The notes under the pieces: generated by a model
The model's database searches: none
What the model was told of the DNA's origin: nothing
The model's input: the letters and a program-made list of their open reading frames with translations, nothing else
In this document: positions 38,531 through 50,765 of the stretch, piece after piece
Position numbering within the stretch: position 1 is the stretch's first letter
How the letters are laid out: each line of letters opens with the position of its first letter
Position numbers and translations under genes: made by a program
Source: Paramecium sonneborni
Lineage: Eukaryota; Ciliophora; Oligohymenophorea; Peniculida; Parameciidae
DNA length: 60,555 nucleotides
Direction: 5' to 3'
NCBI GenBank assembly: GCA_905182985.1
Contig: CAJJDN010000180.1
Coordinates: forward strand, 1 to 60,555

Positions 38531-39130
38531 TCATAATTAAACTTTTTTTCTTCTTTAAGCAGCACTTTCATCTTCATCTTATTCTTCTTCTTCTTCTTGT
38601 CTTGGTTATGAGATAGATTTTTTGTTTTCTCTTTCTTCAATTCTTCTACCTTTACGACTTACTTCAGCTTTCATTCTTTCTTGATCTTTAGCTTTAAAAA
38701 TATCAAATAAAAATAATCTATAAACACAGTGGAATTCTTTGATATCATCAAAATGTAGAGGTCTTCCTAATTCAAAATCTCCTTTTAGAGATACTCCTTT
38801 GTTTAATTAAAAATAGAGAGTTAAAACAAAGTTTTAGGTTTGATCAACATAAACTTCAAAATTTCTTTAACTAATTGATCTATGCATCATATCAAAATAA
38901 CTATTATATGTTCCTTCTAATCCACTTTTTTTACGTTTTTATTCAAACTTTTCTAGATCAAAATCTTCAACCCAGAAATCAAAACCATTAGTGACTTATA
39001 TTTTACAACGTCCTTTACTTTCCATAGGTTGAAAGTATATTATATACTCTTTTTAATTGTATATGATAAGAGTATTAAGGAATGCTAATTTACCTAATGC
39101 TCTACAAAATTCAACTCTTCTTTCTGTCAT
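38531..39130 (-). CDS. Candidate XRCC4/XLF/PAXX-superfamily protein
   Basis: ATG 39130 to TGA 38531-38533, 199 residues, no intron. After a short N-terminus, residues about 45-60 read CKIQVTNGFDFWVEDFDLEK, comparable with the (V/L)TD...W segment of the XRCC4-family head domain. A helical stretch with Y and hydrophobic spacing follows, then LTLYFQ and VSLKGDFELGR, similar in place and pattern to the last head-domain strands of XRCC4. A charged helix (AKDQERMKAEVSRKGRR) and an acidic/basic tail (EEEEEQDEDE...RRKK) close the protein. Length is close to human PAXX (204). If correct it would act in non-homologous end joining, which ciliates use for programmed DNA elimination. This is pattern matching from memory, without alignment; an unrelated small protein is quite possible. 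Confidence 0.45.
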
Positions 39131-39224
39131 AAATAATTAATAAAGTGTAGATGTGTGTGTTTAAGGAAATAAAAATAGTTAATATCATGGTTATTATTGT
39201 ATAATTTAATAATAAATTTAATTA

Positions 39225-40993
39225 ATGATGGAAACAGAAAACTAATAAATTGGTAATTAGATAAAACCAAAGACAACAATATTATGTTCAATATGTGATC
39301 TTGCATTCATTCCAAGCGAATAGAAGACATTAATTTGCACAAATTGTATAATCAATTAGACTGATATAACAATTGGGATAACAAAGGAAGGGATAGTGAA
39401 TTATTGTAGATTCTGTCATCGTTATTTGAGACCACCTTGGACATTATGTGAGAGAGAATCAAAAGAATTATTAAGTATTTGTTTAAAGAGATTGAGAGGG
39501 TAAAATGATTTGAAATATATATATATAGATTGAATAAAGTAAAAATAATAGATGCTTCATTTGTGTATACAGAACCAAGTTCAAAGAGAATAAAGGTGAA
39601 ATTGACAATTTAGAAGGAAGTATTGAATAATACAAATATGCAATAAGTAGAACATTAAATATAAATAATGATTAGACATTTATATGTGAATTTGTAGAAC
39701 ATTATTAATAATGTGAAGATTGTAAGAAAGAGTTTACTCCTCATACTTGGGGAGCAGCAGTATAAGTTCGTTAGAGAGTGGATCATAAAAAAACATTTTT
39801 TTATTTAGAATAATTGTTATTGAAGTATAATGCCAATGATAAAGTTTTGAAAATAGAATAGGTAGATGATGGATTAGATTTCTTTTATAAAACAAGATCG
39901 CATGCAACCAGATTGGTAGAGTATCTATCAACAATATTACCAATAAGAGTAAAATAATCGAAATAATTGGTATCACATGATGCAAGTAGCAATCTCTTTA
40001 ATTATAAATATGTTTATGCTGTAGATTTACCTAAAGTTTGTAAGGATGATTTGGTTATTCTTCCATTAAAATTATGTAAGGAATTAGGAGGAGTAGGTAG
40101 AGTATAATTATGTTATAAATTAACAACTATTATTCATTTAATAGATCCATTATCGATGAAATGTTCTGATTTATCTATTGAGGCATTTTCTTTATATGAA
40201 AATGAGATTGAAGTATATAATCTTAAAACACATTAACATGAATTTACTGTTATTGATGTTGAAAGAATTCATACTAGAAATTTAAATGAAAGTTACATAT
40301 CAAGTTCATAAAATGCATTCCTACCTAAATTGACTAAAATATCAATTATAAGGGAATCAAATAATTATTTACCAATAACAATTAAAAGTCATTTGGGAGA
40401 TATACTTAAACCAGGATAGGTGGCTATTGGATATGATTTAACATAAATGACAATAGAATCTTTGGAAGATATTTCTAATTATCCTGAATGTATTGTGGTT
40501 AAAAGATAAATTAATAAGGAAGCTAGAAAATTGAGAATATTTAAATTAAAGAGATTGGAAGCTTAAAATGTTATGGAAGAAGAAGGAGCAGAAAGAAAAA
40601 GAAATAATTGTATTATTATATTATAATTTATTTATTTTAGAAAAGAAATAAAATGATTAAGAAGAACAATTTGAAGAGTTTTTAGATGATGTTGAAAAAG
40701 ATAAGGAATTAAGAAAGAATATCAATCTATATAGAGATGAAGATAAAATTAAAAAATTGAGTAAAGAAGACTTAAAAAAGAAATAAAAAAAACCAGTTTA
40801 ATAATAATAAAAAAAGAATAATGATGATGAATGGTAAGATGATGATGAAGATGAAGATGATATAAAATTAGAAGATTTGATGAAAGACTTGAATTTAGAA
40901 GATAAACCTGAATTAGCTGAACCTGTAGATGAAGCATAAGATGAAATCAATTAATTTATTACCAAATTAGAAAAAGTAACTATAGAAAAATGA
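39225..40993 (+). CDS. NMD3: 60S ribosomal export protein NMD3
   Basis: ATG 39225 (or the adjacent ATG 39228) to TGA 40991-40993. Introns 39500-39528 (29), 39647-39675 (29) and 40610-40640 (31) give 559 residues. The N-terminal zinc-binding region shows CSIC...CTNC and YCRFCHRYLRPP, then ESKELLSICLKRLRG, DASFVYTEPSSKRIKVK and a later EHYQQCEDCKKEF, the conserved order of NMD3. The middle has WGAAVQVRQRV and KTRSHATRLVEYL segments. The C-terminal part contains EFLDDVEKDKELRKNINLYR and a long acidic tail, where export signals of NMD3 reside. The protein is the adaptor that carries the pre-60S subunit to the exportin CRM1. It diverges from the 199-residue gene with 94 bases between starts and converges on the next gene with 50 bases between stops. 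Confidence 0.95.
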
Positions 40994-41043
40994 TGTCTAT
41001 AAAAATTCTTATTTTTAAAACATATTAACAATAATTTATAAAT

Positions 41044-44000
41044 TCATTTAAATTTAACTAATTCTGTTTATTATTCTTACATCTCTTGTAATTCTCTTCT
41101 TTTCTATTACTATTACTACTCAGGTAGACATATCCATAAACATATTAAACTGATAGCCAATATCAAACTTATTCCAATTACTATTAATATATAATCTAAT
41201 TTCCAGTCTTCCTCTTTATTATTCACTTCCTCTTTACTCTTCATATGAGATAATTCAGATGCATTATATATTAAATAGACATCATAGAAATAAGTATATG
41301 GAATTTCCTTATTCTCATAATAGACTTAAAACACAAGTAAACCATATATTGATTCTCTGTTTTTTAGTACTACAACATACTCTCTCTAGAATACCTGTAA
41401 ATTACACAGTTTCCTCTTTCTCTTTCACTTCTTAAATTGATGAATTGTAGAAGATAGAACTACCAATATAACTTTATAGAAACTCTATATCTATCTCACA
41501 CCCCATAGCTCTCAACAACTCTTTTCGATTAGAGATATGCAACTTATAACTATAACTTATTTTATATATCTTACATCAATTTCTTTATATTTAAATTGCC
41601 AGTCTTTCTTCTTCTCATAGTATTGATATTTACTTCTATTTGTTCATTTGATAATTCAATTACTTATAATCTTTAATTCCTCAAGTACCATTGATCATGT
41701 GAATATTATAAATGTGGTACCAAACTCAATATACTAAATGGAAATGGTTCACTTCTATCTCTTAATTTAATCTTAAAGAACATTTCTCTCTAAGATGCAA
41801 CAGAATTTCTCTTCATTTCACTCTTTCCCAAACAATCCAATATCTCAAATTATATTTCCTCTCCAACTATAGTTTATATATTGTATTATTGAGTGTCTTC
41901 AATTATTTCAATATAATGACTATTAAAATTAATATACTTTATTTAATTCTCATTATTGTAAACATCCATTATTAAATGATAAGTGTCATTACAATAAAGA
42001 ACTATTTTGTATGGTTATTATATATCATTAAATTAATAAATTAATCTCCTATTTGATTTATTCATTCTTAATTCCGATTTTGGAATTATCCTTGTTGAAT
42101 CTACGTCATAAACATCAATCATAATATCTGATTAACTCGATACTTATATTGCATAATCTTAATCCATTCCTACTATTTAAAATGTAAATTAAATCTTATT
42201 CTTTTCCTTTGTATTTTTACCCATAAATACTCGACCTAATTATAAGACAGTAACACTGTCTGAATTGCTCAAATGAATCGAATAGTATGAATTCTTACCA
42301 ATTCTTAATTAGCTAGTTTCATTTATTGCAATTATGTTATGAGAATAACCCAGATTCATTTTGTTTATTTCCTTTAATTATTTTGTATAGAATGTCAATT
42401 AAATAGATTTTGAATATACAAATAGATTCAAATCTCCTAGTTAAAGATTGAATTCACAATTATTCAAACAATAATCATAATATATTCTACCATATTCAAT
42501 TTATTAAGCAATATTATTATATGTTAGAAGAATTGATAATATTGTTAATCTTATGGGATTTAAGTTCAAAATATATGTGCAAGAATCACACAAATTTTTA
42601 TCAATTTAAATTACTCCTCCAAATAGATCATTGTTATTAGACAACTCTATTATTTCATCTTACTCCTCAATACTTATCGATCCTATTATGTTCCTAATAT
42701 TGTAAATCAATATTCTGAATGATTATTAATGGCTATTCATATAATAATACTTAACTTTATCATTAATGACTGAGTCAATGTGTTATCCATTCTATATGTA
42801 ATGTAATTTAAATCCACCAAGATGTAATAACAATTCATAAATACAATCTTAGGCTTCTACTCCAATCATATATTAACCTATATTGTTCTCCTCGAAGATT
42901 TCCAGAGTATCTGATTAAAATTTATATGTATATTAATCAGCATTAGGATAAACAATCTAGCTTTCTAAATTAAATTTCTAAATGTATATTTGATAATCAC
43001 ATGTTTGAATTGCCCTAACTGTAACTTATATTACTTTAATTTCTTCATTTATATCAAAGTAATAGTAGGACATACTATTATTATTAGTATATCCAATTAT
43101 CATTTCCATATTTCTTAGAACTGTGTATTTGGTTGATACCATTATATTAAAATGATCAAAATTACCTAAGACATAAATACTTAAAAGCAACAAACAACCA
43201 TTTTCTTTGCATTTTATTAGTTTATTTTAATTAATGAAAAGTAACTTATTAGAGGAACTAGTACTAAATAATTCTTTGATTTAATAATTTTCTGGCATCG
43301 GATATCGTTCTTTCTAAAAATATTAAATATCGAATTCGATTATGTTACAGAACACTTCAATTAAATTAAACTTAGTATATGCTTAAATCTTGATTGAATC
43401 ATTGTAATTTTTAGGAATCGCATAATAAAAGTAATAATAATGTTACTCTAGAGTTGGACTAGTTTACAAGATATTATCTTTTAATTCAATGGGTGAATTC
43501 ATTTCTTGTACCAACAACGAATATTGATTAAATCCATTGCTATAGACTCCAATATAAAGGATCTGATTGGATTCAATATTAAAAATGGATACGTAATTAG
43601 TGTTTGGCTATATTTAGTATTAATAATTAAATTGATTGGGGTACTAATACTTTAAACTGATATAAATCTAAAGCTGATTGGTTTAATCATATTCAGATAA
43701 ATAGGTTCTAATGATGTATAATTTCTGATAGTTTTATAAGGATTAGAAATAAAAATAATTTTTTTATTAATCATTAAGCATAGCATAAAAAGTACTTCCC
43801 AGATATAAATCTAAGAATGAGGTTGAGTAATAATACATTATTTGATAAGATTCATTTTCATCATTTGAGATTGATTTCACATAAAGATAATAAAACCAAT
43901 TTGGATTTTCAAAGATTATAGTTTATTAGGTATTAGTGAGAGATATATTAGATTTATTAAAAGAAAAGTCTTCAATAATTTTATCACTACTTAGTATGTA

Positions 44001-46028
44001 ACAAATAAAGTTACCCTATAAGGATTTTAGATTGATGTAAAGAATGGCCATCTCAGTAACTTAAAAATTGTAGTAAAGGTTCAAGTCTAATGTTTTGAAT
44101 GGAACTGCTTATACTAAATTAATATACGAAATTCTAGTGGAAGATTTATTGATTATAGTTTCAATGTATGAATACTTTGAAGGTATTCTAGCCTGAACTT
44201 GTATTGTATAGGAATTAGCTTCTGAATTATTGGGTTTCATCACATGTAAATCTAAAGAAGTTATGAATTCATTTTTCGATATAATCTATTGTTTAGAAGC
44301 TTTCTTATTAATCACATCTAGTTCACCTTCATAAGTAGCTATACTGATTATTGTTTCTTATTGATTCATCCCACTCACAAATGCAGTATAAATATCTGAT
44401 TTCCATTCCATTAAATATGTATAAGAAATAATTTATTAAGAGGGTAGATTTTAGGTTTTGATTACTTGAGAGTTCGATTTTATTTTAATAGAGAATTCCA
44501 TAAAATCAGCCAAACAGTAAATTGCTATCACATAAAGGTAATTAAAAGAATTTAGTTCGAACCAAAATTTAGTTACATTTGTTTCACTTTCTGTTTGATT
44601 ATAGGGCAATGATAATATATTTTGATACTCTTAAACATCTTATGAAATTATATTTATTTTTTCTTTTGTGATTGAACAATTATAATAATTATTTGAATCA
44701 GCATTTTGAAGATATTCAAATATATCATCAGGATTAAGTATTTCTATCTCTTCAGAATCTTTTATACATTATTTATCTATCATAATACCATGACCTTTTG
44801 CAAAATTGCCCTAAATATTTATTTTTGTATCTTCAATATGGAAACTTGTCTATAATAAAAATTAAGCTATTTAATTCTTCTATAAAAATCCTCTATAAAA
44901 AAAGGATTTAGTTTTAATTCTCTCCCTTAAATTATCAGTCTATTTAGTTACAAATTCATAATATTAATAATGATTTGATTTAATTGCTATAACATAAACA
45001 TTTGTATGCACCATTTTTTATGGTGGAATAATAAACTAATTGTTAGCCTGATTGAATTCAAATTACCATTCAAAATTACTATAATCTAATTTACATCTAT
45101 TTTCTATGCAAGGTTATACATAAATTTATAATATCTCATTTATAGAAAGTATTTCAAAAATCAATAATTTATCTTTAAAATCCTCAATGCTCAATTAATA
45201 ATAATTGATTTTATCATTTATAATTATATCTGATAATTTCTCATATAAACTTATACTGTGAATTTTTTAAAATATCTCTTTTTCCAATAATAAATATCCT
45301 TAAGATTAGATAATCATTGCCATCTCATAATAAGGATTTGATAAATTGTACCAAAAACAGATTCTAATTTCATTCAAGTTATTATTATACTAAAAATAAG
45401 TTTCAAATTCTTCAGTTGGTTATATAGTCTCATTCATACTCATGTATATTTTAACATTTTCATGCAACTAAATATCAAATATTCTTATTTAAAATCGTTC
45501 GTATTCTAAATTAGTTAGATTTACTCTAATTAGTTTTTAATATATTTCCTCTTTAAATCCAATCATAAATAAATCACTTAAATAGACATCAACACTGTCT
45601 TTAATAACTTTTAGTTCATAGTAGCAACTGATATCACAAAAAGCAATAAAATATATAAGTTATTCTTTCGATCTCAAGTCAGTAGGAAATTTACAGATAA
45701 TTTCATTCGAACTTCTGCATTCCTTTGTTTAAAGTCTATCTCTAATAATCTTTAGATTTACTTATAAACATCATTCAAAATATAAAGAGATGGATGTATA
45801 CGTATATCATTTTAGGGAATTAAAATTACAAAAATGTCCCAATTTTCCATATCTTGTGGAATTTCTAATTTATATTAATGGACTGGATAGTTAAGCCATG
45901 AGTTTGGTGCTTCTCTTTCCTTTATGAAATCAATATGATTACCCATAGAATTTGTAAGATTTATCAATCTCCAAGTTAAATATTTCCTTTGATTTTACAA
46001 ATTACAACAATATCAAAATTATATACAT
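41044..46028 (-). CDS. Very large type I membrane protein of unknown function
   Basis: ATG 46028 to TGA 41044-41046 with introns 45915-45942 (28), 45742-45761 (20), 41550-41574 (25) and 41370-41394 (25) gives 1628 residues; every line from 42001 to 45720 was checked and is open. The N-terminus is a signal peptide (MYIILILLQFVKS). The ectodomain is long, rich in Ile/Asn/Tyr/Gln, and built of repeated strand-like stretches without obvious Cys periodicity. Near the C-terminus is one TM span (YILIVIGISLILAISLICLW) and then a Gln-rich cytoplasmic tail of about 30 residues. No family was recognised. The start codon is only 6 bases from the start of the divergent coiled-coil gene, so the two transcripts must overlap or have almost no 5' leader. 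Confidence 0.82.
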
Positions 46029-46034
46029 TTTATT

Positions 46035-46679
46035 ATGTTTTATAAGACTGTTTCTGATAAAAAGGGGACTCCCTCTCCTTTACGTAAATGTTCTCAATAT
46101 CATATACCAAATACATACTTCTCAACGATTAAACAACCTTTAGAGAGATCATTTGAACCAATTGAAAAGTAAAAAACATTAACTGATGAATAACATGAAA
46201 TCTAAAAATTGCATTATGTTATTGAATAATTAAAGGACGAAAATAATAAATTACGTTCTGCATTGCAATAATAAAATTTATAATTTATATATGAAACTCA
46301 ACAGTTGAATTAGTAAATTACTAATATGCATTCAGAGTAACAATCAATTAAATAGATATTAATCGATAGAAATAATGAAAACAATAAAATGATCTAATAT
46401 ATTGAAGAACTGTCTACTTAACATTAAAATCTATAAACTCAATATTAAGATGCTTATTTATAATTGTAACAGGCAGAAATTTATTCCAATTAAATTATGT
46501 TACTCTAAAAAGAATTGAAGGGAAAAGCAGATGAAATTGAAATACTGAAAAATGAACTGTAAATTACTACTAAATCTAATACTGAATAGTCTGAGAATCA
46601 AAAAATCTATGATTTCCTTAAAAATGTTAAACAATAATATATTGATGATGAATGTAGATCACTAAATTTATATGATTGA
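46035..46679 (+). CDS. Small coiled-coil protein
   Basis: ATG 46035 to TGA 46677-46679, 214 residues, no intron. The first 45 residues are basic and Ser/Pro-containing (KKGTPSPLRKCSQYH). Residues about 50-200 are Gln/Glu/Lys/Asn-rich with Leu/Ile at heptad-like spacing (for example QQIKQLHYVIEQLKDENNK), typical of coiled coils in ciliate cytoskeletal or centriolar proteins. No family was recognised. The next in-frame ATG is far downstream, so the start 6 bases from the divergent membrane-protein gene is the only good one. Confidence 0.75.
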
Positions 46680-46727
46680 TATTAAATTATAAATAAATAT
46701 AAGAGAAGTAACATATAAAAAGATTAA

Positions 46728-47375
46728 TCAATTTTATTTGCATCTGCAAACTGGACAAGAATTGTTCATTCTTAACCATTTTCCAATACAATCATCATGA
46801 AAACCATGATTGCAATTCATCATAGCAATTTATTCTCCATTTTTGAAATCTTCTTAACATATATAACAAGTCTTCTCTTATTCTCCTAAATGAGTTTATC
46901 TCTTCATGTTTTTTATTTGATCTTCACTAGCTCCATTATTTTCACTCTCATTATCATGATTATTTTAAAATATAATATAATAAAACACTCTTTATCTTCT
47001 GAGTGGTTATTAATAGATTTAATATTGTTTTGGGTGATTTTATTTAGTAATTATTTGTTCTAATACACATCCACAATTTTAACAGAATTATTCTTAATTC
47101 AATTATTCACCCTCTAATCTACTGTGAGATTCTTTTTAACATAAATGGCACCAATAATTTTTGAAAGCAACTTAATATTAGCTTTGATTCATTTCTTTAT
47201 ATTTAATAATTCTATAAGGATTAAGATAATATCGTTTTGAAATATATTTTACTAAATTATTTCTAGAAATAGAAGCATCGTAAATATTCTAGAAAATTAT
47301 ACTCTAATTAAAAAATTGAAAAAAAATAAATATTTAATAAAACATAATTTTATAAATATTTTAATAATTACTCAT
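46728..47375 (-). CDS. RING-H2 ubiquitin ligase, RNF126/RNF115-like
   Basis: An open frame from ATG 47375 to TGA 46728-46730, 215 residues without introns. The first 30 codons are AT-rich and Phe/Ile-rich, so the true start may lie later or be altered by an intron. An N-terminal zinc-ribbon-like motif (YWCHLC...[11 protein letters not shown]) recalls the N-terminal zinc finger of RNF126/RNF115. The C-terminus is a complete RING-H2: CYICQEDF...[15 protein letters not shown]...CPVCR. The spacing matches E3 ligases that handle misfolded or ubiquitinated cargo; the specific role is inferred. It converges with the coiled-coil gene (48 bases between stops) and diverges from the RING-CH/FHA gene (33 bases between starts). 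Confidence 0.8.
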
Positions 47376-47408
47376 TTATAATATGAGTATTAATAAATAT
47401 ATAAAAAA

Positions 47409-48754
47409 ATGATAATTTTAATGCCAGCCTACAAAAATAATTTGGAGGTGTTAATAAAGTAAGATTCAAAATAAGGTATTGGTCTAATTGATCATGAATA
47501 AACTGAGACATTTAATTAATGGAAATTTCGAGGTGGTTTGATAAGTATTTATGAAGAAAGTATAATATCTTCATATGGCAGATTCAGTTTATTATGAGAG
47601 TAATAATCCTTAGGCTAACAAAAAGTATTTATTGAAGGTGACCAAATAAAGTAAGTAATATTTTAAAGAATTCTTATAGTAAATCAATATGAAATTATGT
47701 TACATGTAATTCAACCAACATTTATAGTAGTAAAGGATATTAAATCTGCAAATGGATCATAATATCCAATAATAGCTAATTCAATAATTCGTTTAGGAAG
47801 AGTGTAAATATATAAAAATATATGTTATTATATTAGTGAGTATAGAGTGATTGAGGAGAGAAATAAAGAGATGTAAATAACATATGCAGAGACAAGGAAT
47901 TAAGATTAATTATAATAAAACGATACTAATAAAGTCTATTAATGCAGATTCTGTTTTATGGAAGGGATATAAAGCAAGGATTAGTTGTTTCTAACAAATA
48001 TTTGCAGATGTGTAGGAAATAGTTAGGCAGTACATTTAGATTGTATGAGATATTGGGTTGATAGTAATATTACTCGTGAAGAGACATAATTTGGATTATC
48101 CTTAAAATGGTAATCAATATAATTAAGTATGAATTAGGAACAAATCACATGAATGTTCAATTTGTAAAGAAAGTTTACCAGTAAGAGTTCAGTATGAGAA
48201 TGAGTATTTCGATTTATTCACTCTAGAGAGACCTGAATTACAATATATCTTAATAGAAGTAATACAGTACAATGTTATGTGTTTAGAATGTTAATAAGGA
48301 AAAGAATGTTTATGGCGAGATATATTTGATACATGCTCTTTTATAAGATAATATAAAACTAGTAATTTAATGATCAGCTATCAAAAAAGGGCAGAGGATT
48401 GTAATGTGACATCAAAGCTCAAGATATTACAGTGTCTAGACATCATGCTACCATCAAACTATCCAAAGATAATTATTTTGTAATCGAAGACAATAGAAGT
48501 AAATTTGGAACCTTAGTTTCTATTAATCAAATTTGTTAAATTGATTGCGTTGCTTGTAGTCTACAAATTGGCAAACTACTCATTAATCTCATCTAATCAG
48601 ATTATATTCTTAAAGGTATATTATATATATTTTATCATCCTAAGGTGCACCATCAACTCAACATAAATTAACATAACTGCCTTAAATTAGTAAACAACTA
48701 GAAGAAGATGAACCATAAATGGATGATGACTCATTTCAATTAGAAAATAAATGA
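47409..48754 (+). CDS. RING-CH (RINGv) plus FHA domain protein
   Basis: ATG 47409 to TGA 48752-48754. Six introns (47533-47560, 47651-47679, 48110-48137, 48259-48286, 48362-48389, 48616-48644; 28-29 nt each) give 391 residues. All six are needed to connect frames. From about residue 160 a RING-CH domain reads CRFC...CRCVGNSQAVHLDC...CSIC, with the C4HC3 order and the C-x-C pair; intron 3 falls inside it. From about residue 250 an FHA domain follows: KLGRGLQCDI, ITVSRHHA, FVIEDNRSKFGT, with the phosphothreonine-binding R, S, R, H and N residues present. RING-CH proteins are E3 ligases; the FHA would recruit a phosphorylated substrate (inference). The tail is acidic. A separate N-terminal region of 150 residues is not recognised. 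Confidence 0.88.
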
Positions 48755-48800
48755 CTTCTATTTTTTTATTTTATTATAAATTTATTCATAGATCTTTTTA

Positions 48801-50370
48801 TCAAACATAAAATTTTTAATTAAATATTTATTAACACTTCTTATACATCTTCTAATTATATTTCTAACATTCCTCTAATCTATTCAATTATTCCTATATT
48901 CCCAAACTATTATAATCACTAATATAATTTGAATTATAATTCAATATTGCTGCCAATTAACCTGTCAATTCTGTTACCTTCTATTACAATTCTTAAATTA
49001 TTTCAAAGTATAACTATTTCTCATGTTTCCATTCCTTCAAATTGGAATTTTACGAATTTACCTTATGAAGCTATTCATTCTACTTTTATAAAATCTACAT
49101 CTATCCCTATAATACTGCTATTGTTTAGGAATAATTCAACAATGCTTTTTAATAATCATCACGAATTATCTATACTTAATGTTTTATTTCTGAATTCAAT
49201 TTTGTTGAATAAGATTACTTCATCTCCTTTTCAAATTCTATACAAGATTATCTCCATTTATATTCTTATTATTGTAGTAATTCATTCAATTTTTTATTTT
49301 CCTCGTTTTTTTATTCAAATTATTTATTAAGATCTCCTATTATTTAAATTTAATCCTAATTCTTTTTTGTTATTATGTAATTCTATTCTTTATTCTATTA
49401 TTATAAAAAGGCTATTTCTTATTCTAATTTTATAATTATTTCATTTTGCTATTTCTATTATTGTTACAATTATCTCTATTCATTCAATCGTTACTACAAC
49501 ATATGATTCAAATTTTCATTTTCTTTCAATACAATGTTTATTTTATCTGACCATCCTTTTTCTCCAATTTGTATTCTCTCTAATTCAAAACATTTTAACA
49601 AATATTTTTATGCCAATTATACAAATTATTCTTTATAAATCTTATTTGCCTATTAAGATTCAATCAATTATTAATTGGTAATAGATTTCTACTCAATATT
49701 CAATTCTTCTCTTTCATTGAGTATTTATTACAATTCTAAAATTTATTGAGATTGTTAATTATTTAATTTTTTGTATTATAATACAGTTTATTAGAGTGAT
49801 TACGTTTCTCTTTATAATGATTATAATAATACAGTCTGATTATTAGTTTCATAAGCAATTTTAGCTTTTTCCAACTCTTACATTAATTATTCATTGATAA
49901 GTATAAGTTTTTGATTCTCATCTATCAAAATTGTTACTTTATTTTATAAATTAATTAGTGTATGTTGTTCTTTAGAGTTTTTTTAACTAAAATCTGAAAC
50001 TTACTCATGTTAATTGATTGAAACAAACTTATTCTCCTTAGTTTCTGAGACTATTTTCTTATTTACAGTGTCAATAATAGATTAATTATGTGATAATTAT
50101 CTAGTAATAGTTGGACGATTAGATTGCATTGAATAAGAACGTTATTTTGAATTTTCACTACTAACAGACACTAAATTTAATTATCAATAATATACATTAT
50201 AATTCTGAGTTGCATTCTGAATGTAATCGTTTCGATCCACTTGATTTGATAGCTGAAGACTTCACTCCTGAATTTAAGTTTACTGATCTAATAACACCTT
50301 GCGATTATAATGAGTTAAATATAGATTGAGGGGATTGTTTGTAATCTGATATTGAAATACTCTGTAACAT
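48801..50370 (-). CDS. Long coiled-coil protein
   Basis: ATG 50370 to TGA 48801-48803 with one 25-nt intron (50171-50195) gives 514 residues. The first 100 residues are Ser-rich and basic (SSAIKSSGSKRLHSE). From about residue 130 to the end the protein is a nearly continuous Gln/Glu/Lys coiled coil (for example LQQRLNEQRQLQQQQKQQNE) with regular Leu/Ile. No domain other than the coil is seen. A structural role at basal bodies, cortex or cytoskeleton is typical for such ciliate proteins but is not shown by the sequence. Its stop is 46 bases from the stop of the RING-CH/FHA gene. Confidence 0.8.
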
Positions 50371-50406
50371 GTTTCAAATTTAAATTATATATATAAAATA
50401 AGAAAT

Positions 50407-50723
50407 ATGTTAAGAACTTTTAAATTTTCTACAAAATTCACAACCACTTAATTTCTTAAACTCAGTAATCTTAATTAACTGTAAATTATAATTAATTGAT
50501 TTCACATCATTAAATAATAAGATTGAAAATTTTGAGAATTTGCAACATCCTTATCAAAGGACTTCTTTATATTCATTTACATAATTTAAAATCTTTTGTC
50601 ATAAACAAACTAACTCTCAAATAAGTAACTATGTTATTCATCTTCCAATAGTGGTTTTCGAAATTCAATTATGTTAATGGCTTAATAAAAGTCAATAGAA
50701 ATGGAGAATTAATTATTAAGTGA
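50407..50723 (+). CDS. Possible small mitochondrial-type protein (uncertain model)
   Basis: ATG 50407 opens MLRTFKFSTKFTTTQFLKL, which looks like a mitochondrial presequence (basic, hydroxylated, no acids). The first frame meets TGA after about 35 codons. Removing a 41-nt GTAAATTATA...AATAATAAG intron leads into a second frame, and an optional 27-nt intron (GTAACTATG...CCAATAG) lies further on, ending with WFSKFNYVNGLIKVNRNGE and TGA 50721-50723. This would give about 80 residues. The start is 36 bases from the divergent coiled-coil gene, a normal spacing here. The intron choice is not certain and the gene may be spurious. Confidence 0.33.
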
Positions 50724-50765
50724 AAATAATTTATTAATATAATAATGAATACATAATTTTGAATA

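Noticed and set aside
48929..49330. 133-codon plus-strand standard-code ORF, hydrophobic
   Set aside because: It lies antisense to the long coiled-coil gene, whose minus-strand frame is continuous and Gln/Glu-rich; the hydrophobic reading is its shadow.
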